In this document: positions 34,901 to 43,676 of the stretch, one piece after another
Layout of the letters: each line of letters opens with the position of its first letter
Position numbering within the stretch: position 1 is the first letter of the stretch
Source: Cylicocyclus nassatus
Taxonomy: Eukaryota > Nematoda > Chromadorea > Rhabditida > Strongylidae
Reading direction: 5' to 3'
Assembly: GCA_958299035.1 (NCBI GenBank)
Contig: CATQJL010000223.1
Coordinates: 83,719,753-83,783,752, forward strand
DNA length: 64,000 bases
Notes under the pieces: generated by a model
What the model was told of the DNA's origin: nothing
Databases searched by the model: none
The model's input: the letters and a program-made list of their open reading frames with translations, nothing else
Made by a program: the position numbers and the translations under genes

Positions 34901-37754
34901 GGTAATGCTGGTCAACATTCCTGGTAGTAACATCAGAAAGCGGTTGATCGGGAATAGATTGTATGACGTAGATTGTATATCAGAGGAATGCATCGTTTGC
35001 CCTTACGGGAAACTAGGAGATTGCGTGAAAGAAGGGACTGTTTATCAGTTGGAATGCCTGGACTGTGGCACGACGTATATAGGAGAGACGAGAAGAAGTT
35101 TAAGTGTTAGAATAAAAGAACACCTGGCTAACAAAAGACGAGGAAATCTGTCATCACCGTTAGGCAAACATAAAATCGAGGCACACGATGGGAGTGATTT
35201 TAATGTGAAGTGTACAATTCTAGAGCATGAGGTTGAAATTTCGGCACGAAAGTTACTAGAGGCCACGTGGATACACGCCGGAAATCCGGGAATGAACAAC
35301 AAAAATGAACGCGTGACAATAACGGCCGATCTCTTGCCTCTTATGTCACTATGTGACCTTGAACCGCACAATATATAAGTCCAAGACTCACTGAGCAACC
35401 TCAGTGATGTCCGTCACATTCGTGCGGACTACTGACTCGATAGTGGACTAGAGGTTGGTGAATCCATTTTGGATTGTTTCTTGGCACGTTGCACCTCGAC
35501 AAGGTTCAAACGACGGAAGCCTGACGAGGCGTTTGGTCGTATAGACTAACAGATAATATAACCGCAATCCCCTTTCAGACCTCCGAAGAAGACGGTAATT
35601 GTCGAAACGTAAGGTCAAGAATAAAGATCCACCACAAAACCTGGTTGGCAGAGCAACACTATACAATGTTTTCGCTTTTTTTGGCATGGGTGCCATAACT
35701 CGTAGAACAAACAGCCTACGAATTACTTGGCAGCATTCGATGCAGGTTTTCATGCTCTTTCAAATGATTGTCTTTATATTGCAAAGTTCATCAAACGAGC
35801 TTTCAAAAAAAAATTACCAAAAACTGCGATCCCTGGTTTTGCCAGGACAAGCTCCGCTATTTTTCTAAATTCTTATACTGATTCCCCGAAGGAGCCCAAA
35901 TAACTTACGGATAGAGCGAACCTTAAAGCATACAAAATAATTCCTTTCTTTTTTCATAGCCTACGTTCCAGAATCTTCAAAGTTATCTTTTTGATGCTAT
36001 CAACTTCCATATTTGGTCACCTTAAACCTCACGAAATCTTAACCGGCGAGCAACTCGGATAATATTCGATGCAGCACTTTCTCCTCTTCCGAACATGTTT
36101 TTTGTTCCTGATTCATAAAAAGCTGGAGGATAAAATCGACGAAATTCATGTTTTTGATGGCGCTCCAAGTTGAATCCCGAAAAGCCAAAATCTGATATTA
36201 GGTTGTCCGGGAATTAGTGCAGGTTTTGATTTCCTACCACAATAAGTCATACAGTTCTCATTTTTGAATAGGTTGTAGGGTAAAGCAAAGATAGAGCAAA
36301 GCAAGCTCTACAAGATGGCTATCTTGCTTTAGCAACAGCTCTAATCCACCACGAGTTTCGAGCCAAAAACTAAAAATATTCAACTGCCCGAAAAACTGAG
36401 AAAAATCGTAACTCAGTTCGTAAAATTCCTACAAAAGTTCTAACTTGATCACGTAAACACAATCCATATAAGGCATCTATATACGCCGTTGCCGTATTTT
36501 TTTCTCTGTTAGAAATCAAGAAAACGGGAATTTTTGTGCTTTTGCCAAAGTGGTGCTGTGCCGTTTCCACATAGGTAGTAGTATACTACAAACCTTTAGA
36601 AGTACAAACGTAAATTTCCAGCTCTCTACAAGCTTTAGTTCGCGAGAAATTTGAATTTTAGCTTGGACCACATGACTAGGGAAAACTGTATTCGATATTT
36701 CTCGAGAACTAAAGCTTGTAGAGAGCTGAAAATTTGAGTCTGTACCTCTACGGGCTTGTGACGTACAACTACCTATCTGGGAACGGCACAGCATCACTTT
36801 GGCAAATGCACGAAAATTTCCGTTTTCTTGATTCCTAACAGAGGAAGAAATACGGCAAAGACGTATATAGATGTTTTATGTGGATAGTGTTTACGTGAGC
36901 AAGTTAGAATTTTTGTAGGATTTTTACGAACTGAGTTACGATTTTTCTCAGTTTTTCGGGCAGTTGAATCTTTTTAGTTTTTGGCTCGAAACTCGTGGTG
37001 GATTAGAGCTGTTGCTAAAGCAAGACAGCCATCTTGTAGAGCTTGCTTTGCTCTATCTTTGCTTTACCCTACAACCTATTTAAAAATGAGGAGTGTATGA
37101 CTTATCACGGTTGGAAATCAAAACCTGCATTAATTTCCGGACAACCTAATATTTCGATTCCTGGAACGATCATTTGTTATGACAAATTACTGAATCACAA
37201 TTTACTTCTGAAAGTATCAAAATTCGTGAGTTTATCGGCTTTTGACAGTCTGCCGCTAATATGGTTCTGCTAAAATTCGATCGTGTTTTGAAAATTCTGT
37301 CAAAAAATTGCATCCTGTTTTGCAGAGGAGAACAAAATAATGTATCCTATAAAGTTTGCTCTAATCACAGGTTACTTGGACTCCTTCGAAGAACCAGTAC
37401 AAAAATTCAAAAAATAGCGAAATTTGACCTTAGTAAAAACCATGAGTAGTGGTTTTTGGTAGTTTATTGAGAGCTCATTTGCTAAATTGCAGCAAAAACA
37501 ATTATTTGAGAGAGCATGAAAAACTGCATCTAACGCTACCAAAAACCTCCATAAACGCTCGTTCAAAAAAAGCGAAAATACTTTTGGGACGACCTAATAT
37601 AAAAGCTCACTCACAGAAGATTCTTTGACAGTCCTTGTGTTCAAGATATCTTCTTGATTATGATTCTCGAATAAAGTGTACTCCAGCTTGCACTTGGGAC
37701 CTCCTCCAAATTTGCGGCACCACAGTATATCAGTATCATCTTGAATCAATAGAA
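28572..37754 (-). CDS. Set A: unidentified multi-exon gene, 5' end missing
   Basis: Exons inferred on the - strand: 37,615-37,754; 30,297-30,469; 29,990-30,076; 29,814-29,929; 28,572-28,639 (TAA). All junction phases agree and all introns have GT/AG ends. About 194 residues are visible. Exon 1 has a Cys pair in LWCRKFGGGPKCKLEY. Exon 2 contains YYEVCSENGLVGLSSG and LLGDVMLLWVFTKSK. Exon 4 contains FSPVKYIFRVKARPTT. Exon 3 may be skipped, because joining exon 2 directly to exon 4 also keeps the frame. The last exon is the least certain; exon 4 could instead splice into set B. The Cys content and lack of a hydrophobic helix suggest a secreted or ectodomain segment, but no family is recognised. 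The 7.1-kb intron between exons 1 and 2 contains the nested Penelope and MITE insertions. Confidence 0.42.
31204..31985. mobile_element. Palindromic mariner-type MITE, diverged copy
   Basis: The left end TAGGTTTTCGAGAAAATATCG runs into TTTGCTTGCTATGGCACCGC. The right end is the inverse (GGTGCCATAGCAAGCAAATA ... TTTTTGACAACCTA). Both arms carry GATAGAGCAAAGTAAGCTCTAC-like signatures. It abuts the next inverted-repeat element directly (…CAACCTAGGTCGTCCC…). Confidence 0.6.
31999..32011 (+). repeat. Left 13-bp target duplication of Penelope-like element
   Basis: ATGTTTTCGCTTT here is repeated exactly at 35,666-35,678 on the other side of the element. Confidence 0.85.
32012..32481 (-). repeat. 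Inverted 5' segment of the PLE
   Basis: This matches the reverse complement of about 35,235-35,665 plus about 45 bp of the body start (CCCAGGTTTAAAGAAGAGAG). The junction to the direct pLTR shares TTTC. Open frames here are antisense images of the element's 3' end. Confidence 0.85.
32480..32668 (+). repeat. Left pLTR of the PLE
   Basis: It starts TTTCTTGGCACGTTGCACC and ends CAGAGCAACACTATACA, and is nearly identical to the right copy. It contains the candidate hammerhead motif at 32,586-32,619. Confidence 0.85.
32586..32619 (+). ncRNA. Candidate hammerhead ribozyme core in left pLTR
   Basis: Reads CCGAAGA, then GAC-loop-GTC (a possible stem II), then GAAAC, a short loop and GTC. This is close to the hammerhead order CUGANGA / stem II / GAAA / stem III / UH, with C in place of U in the first box. 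Penelope-like pLTRs are known to carry hammerhead motifs, so position and order fit. Cleavage competence is not shown. Confidence 0.4.
32648..35378 (+). pseudogene. PLE polyprotein: reverse transcriptase and GIY-YIG endonuclease, broken
   Basis: The reading frame is split in at least four pieces. 32,648-33,760 is the N-terminal and early RT part. 33,772-34,257 is RT, with FDVTSLYTNVQ. 34,294-34,515 carries GLAMGQRLAP and the catalytic YIDD box at about 34,387-34,398. 34,512-35,378 is the C-terminal part, with a Cys cluster (CISEECIVCPYG) followed by the GIY-YIG signature DCGTTYIGETRRSLSVRIKEH-like at about 35,060-35,120. Breaks are a frameshift near 33,725-33,770, an in-frame TGA at 34,255-34,257 where a related copy at 40.8 kb has Trp, and a frameshift near 34,470-34,510. 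The protein would have copied element RNA at chromosome ends or nicks made by the endonuclease. It is not functional as it stands. Confidence 0.9.
35477..35665 (+). repeat. Right pLTR of the PLE
   Basis: 189 bp, nearly identical to 32,480-32,668. It repeats the hammerhead-like core at about 35,583-35,616. Confidence 0.85.
35583..35616 (+). ncRNA. Candidate hammerhead ribozyme core in right pLTR
   Basis: Second copy of the CCGAAGA...GTCGAAAC...GGTC motif. Tandem copies in flanking pLTRs are the arrangement reported for Penelope-like elements. Confidence 0.4.
35666..35678 (+). repeat. Right 13-bp target duplication of PLE
   Basis: ATGTTTTCGCTTT, identical to 31,999-32,011. Confidence 0.85.
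36198..37149. mobile_element. Full-length 952-bp palindromic mariner-type MITE
   Basis: Ends TTAGGTTGTCCGG and CCGGACAACCTAA are inverted repeats flanked by TA on both sides (36,196-36,197 and 37,150-37,151), the Tc1/mariner signature. The two halves are near mirror images over their whole length, meeting near 36,675. Each half carries GATAGAGCAAAGCAAGCTCTACAAGATGGC or its inverse, and CTCAGTTTTTCGGGCAGTTGAAT. No transposase. Best copy of a family with relatives at 19.6, 20.2, 26.9 and 31.2 kb. Confidence 0.8.
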
Positions 37755-37775
37755 CTGATTGTGAGACAGATTAAA

Positions 37776-38004
37776 GTGCCGCGTATACTTCACGCGATTT
37801 CAGCTGCGACGCGATTTGGCAATTCGCCAGAGGTCTTCAGATCCAACACTAGCAAACTCCACATGCATAGTGTGTTAACTTACGTGGATCGATAAAATGT
37901 CTTATCTTCTGTACATTTGAAATGTGTTTACAGTGAGTTATGGACAGTTGGAATATTGCCAAATCGCGCCGCGACTAAAATCGTGTGAAATATGCCCGGC
38001 TCTT
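37776..38004. mobile_element. Palindromic MITE family P, copy 2
   Basis: It shares CGTATACTTCACGCGATTTC, CTGCGACGCGATTTGG, AGAGGTCTTCAGATCCAAC and the inverse right end with the copy at 24,808-25,039. It lies about 20 bp upstream of the acceptor of the set A exon at 37,754. Confidence 0.7.
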
Positions 38005-38578
38005 TACAAAAAGAAGGGTCAAAAAAGAATAGCACAACAAACACGACAAAGACGGAACCATCCTTTCATGATTATGAGAATGTTAATAAAGGTAGTACGA
38101 ATGCTGACAGGTTTGAACAAACTATTTTTTTCATTTTAACATGTTAAAACAAGTGTTAATCTGTTAAACATGTGTGCATTTATCTTTCGCGAATCTCATC
38201 GGGCTTGGCATAAGTCGTCTTCCCACTACTGAAATTTCATCTGTCTAATTTTTGCAAGTTTCAAGTATTTGAAAATTATCCCAATTTTTCGTTCCCTCTA
38301 CAAAGTGATATTCTATTTGCTGGTCTATCTATGTTTGCCAAATCGGTATATTTAAGGGAGCGACTTCGTTGAACTACTGCATAATCCGAAAGATTTCGTT
38401 GTTTTTCGTTGTTTGCTGTTGACAATATTTTTTGCCCGATAGCATTGCCCTTTATTATCTTTAGTCCCGAAAATCCAATTTATTCCCGACGCATAGTATA
38501 TTTGTTTCAATGTATTAATTATACATTCGACAGTGTTGATAGAAGAGATATACATATGTTATAACGATCCGCAGATGC

Positions 38579-38588
38579 TATAAAAATA
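38579..38588 (+). promoter_or_regulatory. Candidate TATA box for TIMP gene
   Basis: TATAAAAATA lies 125 bp upstream of the TIMP ATG and about 90 bp upstream of a TTTCAG acceptor-like site at 38,671-38,676, which could serve for spliced-leader addition. Confidence 0.35.
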
Positions 38589-38703
38589 GACAGATCGATC
38601 AAACTTTTTCAACGTTTCATTTCTCAAACTTTATGGTTGCAAATCGTTTGCAACATGTTCTAAACCATAATTTCAGATCCTAAAATTGCCACAAATTTTA
38701 GGT

Positions 38704-39325
38704 ATGAAAACCCTAATACTTCTTGCAATCTGCATAGCAACATCTGAAGCATGCTCATGTCTTCCTTATCCTTCTTTACAAGATTACATTTGCTCCTCCG
38801 ACTTTGGTAAGTCATTGAATGAAGTCTTCTTCTCCCTTCTAGGATACCGCTACTAAGTATCCTCTTTCTTTCAAGTTTCTCGAGTGAAGGTCATCTCCAA
38901 GAAGGATCCTAATAATGGTTACTCAAATGGTTACCAGGACATCACCTATACCGTGAAGCACGTCAAAGTCTACAAGGTGAGGTAACATCCATCTTTAGGA
39001 TCCACAGACATGGAATCACTCGAAAAAAAGGAATTGTTTACCACTAACAACCGAGCTACTTTGTTCCTTATAGAAACCGCCCAGTGTCAAGGAGTTGCCC
39101 AATCAAATTTTGACAGCTTCAAATTCCGCTGCTTGTGGAATTGAACTTACAATCGGAGAAGAATACCTGCTTGGTGGTAGGAGATTCCATACAACATTTA
39201 CACTCATGTTAAAAGAAAGCTTTGATTTGAAGGTAGCGTTGATGAGCAAGGAAAACTTCGAAGCTACTTATGCGGCATATTCCAAAAATGGAGCAGTGTA
39301 TCCAAGGATGATCGGAAGACTTTAA
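38704..39325 (+). CDS. Tissue inhibitor of metalloproteinase (TIMP), netrin-like domain
   Basis: Three exons: 38,704-38,806, 38,876-38,976 and 39,074-39,325; GT/AG introns of 69 and 97 bp; 151 residues. Residues 1-16 form a signal peptide ending ...ATSEA. The mature protein then starts CSC, the TIMP inhibitory N-terminus, whose free N-terminal Cys chelates the catalytic zinc of metalloproteinases. A Cys at mature position 14 and one at about 73 (AACGIELTIGEEYLLGG, the usual SAACG-like block) match the N-terminal OB-fold domain. The protein has only this domain, as in secreted hookworm TIMPs, and lacks the two Cys normally found near the end of the domain. A polyadenylation signal AATAAA lies about 75 bp after the stop. 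Likely secreted. Neighbouring genes on the other strand are unrelated. Confidence 0.9.
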
Positions 39326-39399
39326 GACGCTACCAGTGCAGTTCGCCTACTACTGTTCCTTCTTATGGATGAGCGCTGTTACGAACTAAAGACATACAA

Positions 39400-39408
39400 T
39401 TGAATAAA
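39400..39408 (+). promoter_or_regulatory. Poly(A) signal of TIMP gene
   Basis: GAATAAAGT sits about 75 bp downstream of the TIMP TAA stop. Confidence 0.6.
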
Positions 39409-39679
39409 GTTGAGTACCGCTGAATCAAATTACCTTTCAGTTGAAGATTTATGCGGGCTGTACAATTTTTGCCTAATGATGATATTATTGGTTAAGTATT
39501 TATCTGGTCCTGAGTAAATCCGCTTTTACATTGGTTGCTTTAGAAGTCCATTTATTTTTATATGAATTACAGATAAGCTCGAAAATAAGCAAAAAACAAT
39601 AGCATGGATGCCTCTGACGGAACCATTTCCTTGCTGTGATTCCTTGTAAGCAGTCGACCTTTCTTTTCAGACAATCACC

Positions 39680-40140
39680 GGAACTTCCGCAGGACAAACC
39701 AAATTTGCAGAAGTTCCGCAGGACTTTGTTCGCTATTTCAAAAATGAAAACGTTGAAAATCGGAAATTCCGTAGGATTTTCATGCCAAACTGGTTGAAAA
39801 CCTGAACCTCCGCAGGATCTTCTTCAAAATCCTGTGGAAGTTCCGAAAAATGTCAGAGGTTCCGCAGCACTTTGGCCTGCCAGAACTTCCGCAGGACTTT
39901 GATGTGTTGTCTAATATGATGTTGCCCCGCCAGCAACTAGATTGCATTATCGAACATGTCAGTCGTAGTGCGGCGGATAGAAGGTGAGTCTAACAGTCAA
40001 TGGAGTAAGGTTCAAATCTTGCTTCGGTGCTCTCTTTTGCTGTTGTAGTTTGCATTCTTCGGAACTTCTGTAGGACCTCATTTCGGAACTTCCGCAGGTG
40101 ACCCGGCGGAAACTTTCGCAAGCCCTTTGCGGAAGTTTCA
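39680..40140. repeat. Irregular array of GGAACTTCCGCAGGACTTT motif
   Basis: About ten copies of a motif close to GAACTTCCGCAGGACTTT occur at uneven spacing (near 39,680, 39,709, 39,761, 39,806, 39,855, 39,882, 40,058, 40,083, 40,106), with one clear copy inverted near 39,828-39,845. The spacers differ, so it is not a simple tandem repeat. No ORF of note. Confidence 0.6.
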
Positions 40141-40479
40141 GTCATTTGTCTGACTTGAAAGGCGAGAGGTACTTTCCCGACATCCTATTCTACCCGAACC
40201 CTAAAGAATGAAAGCACCTGGGGCATGACTGACCAACTTAACCCAGAACGGATGCGAGGAGAGTTGAAAGCAGCGTCCGGGCAGATATGAATTGTAGCGT
40301 ACAGAGGCTCCCGCACTGATAAAGCTCTTGCCCAAGTGGCATTGCACTATTTTGCTTCTGAAGCGAGAAAACGCTTCAGAAATGGCGACTGGAACCCCGC
40401 CTCATATTCCGGACAACGACATTTTTGACAACTGATGGATGTGCCGATGTCATAAGATATTCTGAAGCTACTTTTACTA

Positions 40480-40997
40480 TACCATTTTATATGCGTGTCT
40501 CAGCCAGAAGTTTGATTTGAGCGTTTAAGTACGGAATCCAACCCCAACTGGCTGTTTACGTTAAACCGTATGTACTGCGACTGCTAGGCAGCGATCGGAA
40601 ACACTCGACCATTTCGGAATGAGGACAAGTCACTATGCAGCAATCGTCCACGTAACGACATTAGATAAGCGGAAATCTTGATAGTACCGGTTTTTCGATC
40701 CTACTCATAAAGTATATCGCAAAAAAAAGGAGCAAGCCGTTGTCCCATTGCGAATCCCCTTTGTTGAGCGAAGTATGTGCCTGACCATCTGAAGAAGTTA
40801 CAAGCCAGGCATTCTCTGATCAAGACCATGATTTGATGTTTGCTCAATACAAAGGTTCGAACGCTTGCACTAAACTCATCCATCATTTCGGAAACCGTTT
40901 GTAAAGCATTTTCATCTTGAGCGTTGTTATATAAAGACACAACATCGAATGATTCGGCTACACATCCATTTTCGAATCTGAGGGAATTTAAAGGCAA
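40480..40997 (-). pseudogene. Decayed PLE reverse transcriptase fragment
   Basis: The - strand frame 40,997-40,701 contains ESFDVVSLYNNAQ, CNFFRWSGTYFAQQRG and FAMGQRLAP, parallel to the RT of the 32-35 kb element. It continues past a frame change with a YVDDCCIVT catalytic box and a SEMVECF block (about 40,655-40,590). The start and end of the element are missing. It is older than the 32-kb copy. Confidence 0.75.
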
Positions 40998-41453
40998 AGT
41001 CCAGGCAGAAAGTCGGTTTTCAGATTTTGTGCTTACCCAGGCCTATTCGCTATGCTGAATCCGAAAATCCATACTGGAGAGCGCGAAAACGGTGAAAAAG
41101 GACTCTGATGCAGAAGATAAATTAGCAAGTGAGCGGGGTCCTCCGCGCTGTGAATTCACGGTCCTGGCTCTAGGAGCGATTTTCTCAATTCCGCTAGCCG
41201 CCTAAACATCTCCACAGGTCAGGTGCGAATGCATGACTTGAAATCGGAACTGAGAAAATCGCTCCGGGCGCTGGGACCGTTAATTCTCAGTGAAGACCCC
41301 AACCACTTCTGATTTTCCTACTATGTTAGAGCCCTTTTCGCCGTTTTCGCACTCTCCAGTGTGGATTTTCAGATTCAGCATAGCGAATAGGCGCGGGTAA
41401 GCACAAAATCTTAAAATCGACTGTTTTTCTGGATACTGCCTTCAAGCGGTCGC
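40988..41453. mobile_element. Palindromic element of about 465 bp inside PLE debris
   Basis: The arms AGATTTTGTGCTTACCC...CTATTCGCTATGCTGAATC and their inverse (GATTCAGCATAGCGAATAG...GGGTAAGCACAAAATCT) meet near 41,218 around GAGCGATTTTCTCA/TGAGAAAATCGCTC. No coding content. It separates a - strand PLE fragment from a + strand PLE fragment. Confidence 0.6.
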
Positions 41454-41834
41454 GACCTTGTTCAGTGTTTGCTAAATAAAAAGGTATCCTGTCTATTAAT
41501 GCCCTACAACTTTATTCAGAAACCAAGATATTCTGTCGGTTGGGGCTCCAACACAACTTTTGTGGTCTTATCTGAAATTGTCTGGCTGCAATCTGGCTGT
41601 CTGGAGGGATCGAGAATCACCGAACTTCATCTTAATGACAAGGGTGTGTACAGGCGCGTTTCCGAAAAGGATATCATTTGCAGTAAAAGCGGTTAAATCA
41701 CGTTCGGATGAGAACAGAAGAGTCGACTGGCCTCAACGAGAGCTTCCTTGCCAGAAGTAAGTTACACACGCCAATATGCTCGGTTTTCTACAGCTTTGCA
41801 AAGAGTTTACAGAAAGTGACGACATTCGTTTGAT

Positions 41835-41975
41835 GGCAAGAGTGCGTAGTTTGTCCACATAGCAGCTTTGGTGATTGCTCGAAAACAGGGGTAATATATC
41901 AGATAGAAGGTTTAGTATGTGGTGCTAGCTATATAGGAGGAACCTTAAAGGCAGTGTCTCACCAGATTTGGGAGT
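41835..41975 (+). pseudogene. PLE GIY-YIG endonuclease fragment
   Basis: An open + frame reads QECVVCPHSSFGDCSKTGVI and then YQIEGLVCGASYIGGT. This aligns with the EECIVCPYG and YQLECLDCGTTYIGET blocks of the complete element. Only the Cys cluster and the first half of the GIY-YIG domain remain. Its orientation is opposite to the RT fragment at 40.5-41.0 kb. Confidence 0.65.
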
Positions 41976-42078
41976 CCTGGCTCCGATAGTAACGTGATAG
42001 TAGAGCTCCTAACTAAGCGACGACAGAAGTTTGTAGCGCAAAAGGGGTTGTACGAAGCCTACAAATCGCCCCTCAAGT

Positions 42079-42246
42079 GGCCCGAATCTTACGGTAGGCT
42101 CGGACGAGTACAAGATGCATACAAGGTAAAGACGCAGAGTCGTTGCGGGACCCTGAGCTCATGACTGTGTGCGCTATGCGTACTCTGGTCTTGCAGTTCG
42201 AAATCGCTGTATGGGCATCGTCAGGGCCTACCGTAAGATTCGGGCC
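42079..42246. repeat. 21-bp inverted repeat around a 126-bp core
   Basis: GGCCCGAATCTTACGGTAGG at 42,079 is mirrored by CCTACCGTAAGATTCGGGCC ending at 42,246. Probably a very short MITE; it lies 70 bp before the (AC)n tract. Confidence 0.55.
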
Positions 42247-42313
42247 TTTCGGAGCGAATTTCAGGCTGGCTAGACCCCCTTTTTTGCTCCGAACTTTAGA
42301 CATCGCTTCGGTA

Positions 42314-42565
<252 letters not shown>

Positions 42566-43186
42566 TTCATATCATCCTCTAAACTAAATTCTTTTCTGAA
42601 AATGTCTTACTTCTCAGTTTGAGAATGTTTTCAGAGTAATTTTTCTTTATGAATGCTTCTGCGAAAGAAATAGAGGTTGCTCTGATGGATGACAAATTTC
42701 GGAAGTTGTGGATGATTGAAAAATTTGTAGCTCTTGCAAAAAAATGATTTCAAGTTAGAAATCTCACTGTCGAAATATGAATGTGAGTTTTTATGAGTTT
42801 ATAGTCCAGAGTTCTTTTCGATCATCAATCATGTATTAATGAATGCTCGAAAAAAATTGAAGATATGAAAGTTTGCTCTTAAATCTGTTGTACTAATTTG
42901 ATATTTTCGTGAGGTTCAATTTAGAGACTAAGAAAATGCTTGCTTTTTCTTTTCGAAAGTACATGTGGAAGTGCAAAAATGTTTTGTTATAACAACATTT
43001 TTGGCAACTTCAAATTGGTTTGAACATTACATAATCAATATCATGCCGGAGTTTGAGAAAAGAATTTTGAAGATTTGGTTTCATATGGGATGGTGTTGTT
43101 CTTAAGCGATAAATTTGGTCTGTTCTGATATAAGGTCTAATTTGAGTAGTATTATACAGTTGCAGCGGTGGAATTTGTCCAAAACT

Positions 43187-43283
43187 GCGGGATTGTCGGG
43201 ATTCGCGGGATTATCGGGATTCGCGGGATTCGCGGGATTCGCGACTTCGCGGGATTCGCGGGATTTGCGGGATAAGCGGGATT
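43187..43283 (+). repeat. GCGGGATTC 9-bp minisatellite, left arm
   Basis: About ten copies of GCGGGATTC or close variants (TCGGGATTC, GCGGGATTT). A shorter inverted version is at 47,821-47,893 in the right arm. Confidence 0.8.
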
Positions 43284-43676
43284 TAGCTATAACTTCTTTT
43301 AGAATAGCTTTATTTGTAATCTGAGTGAAGATTTGGCTTCAGCTTGATGAGGCGAATCTTTTGATATACGGTATGTCCGTAGTTCATAGTGACGGGGTAG
43401 ACATACAATGATACCTTGTTGTTTTCTACGTTAAGGCTTTTGTGAACATTTATCACAGTGTAAATCGCGTATAGGAGGTTCTGGTACGAAGCTCTCGTTA
43501 TCGAAAACTATCGCGTTAAATTGGGCAGTTTTTATCTACCCTTATCGCTGATATAAGCATTTTATCATTTATCACTGATAATAAAACATTTTTGGATCAT
43601 TTTTTGCATATGGTAAGGAAAGTACTGTAGAAAAAGCTGTGTGAATTTCTATCGCTCTTTCTCTCATTATAAGTGA

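Larger units (their letters stand above)
32012..35665 (+). mobile_element. Penelope-like retroelement (PLE), 3.65 kb
   Basis: Structure seen directly: an inverted partial copy (32,012 to about 32,481: start of body, pLTR and 3' end of the ORF), then a 189-bp pLTR (32,480-32,668), the body with reverse transcriptase and GIY-YIG endonuclease frames, and a second 189-bp pLTR (35,477-35,665). The inverted copy carries a short stretch of body start beyond its pLTR, implying a tandem donor. A perfect 13-bp target duplication flanks the whole. This arrangement, with pLTRs and an inverted 5' segment, is characteristic of Penelope-like elements. The two pLTRs differ at only a few positions, so the insertion is relatively young. 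It lies inside the host element at 31,984-37,597. Confidence 0.9.
31984..37597. mobile_element. Host inverted-repeat element split by nested insertions
   Basis: The left end TAGGTCGTCCCGAAAATG and the right end TTTTGGGACGACCTAA are inverted matches. The left arm continues across the Penelope insertion (35,666-36,195). It is mirrored by 37,152-37,597: both arms share TTTTCGCTTTTTTTG, AATTACCAAAAAC or its inverse, CCGAAGGAGCCCAA / TTGGACTCCTTCGAAG, and similar blocks. A palindromic MITE (36,198-37,149) sits between the arms. TA follows the right end, so a Tc1/mariner-like element is likely. No transposase was recognised. Confidence 0.55.

Noticed and set aside
39960..40035. tRNA-like segment (GTAGTGCGGCGGATAG... 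then GGTTCAAATC with a pairing T-stem)
   Set aside because: A good T-arm and an A-box-like start, but the 5' and 3' acceptor strands do not pair. At best a decayed tRNA-derived SINE head.
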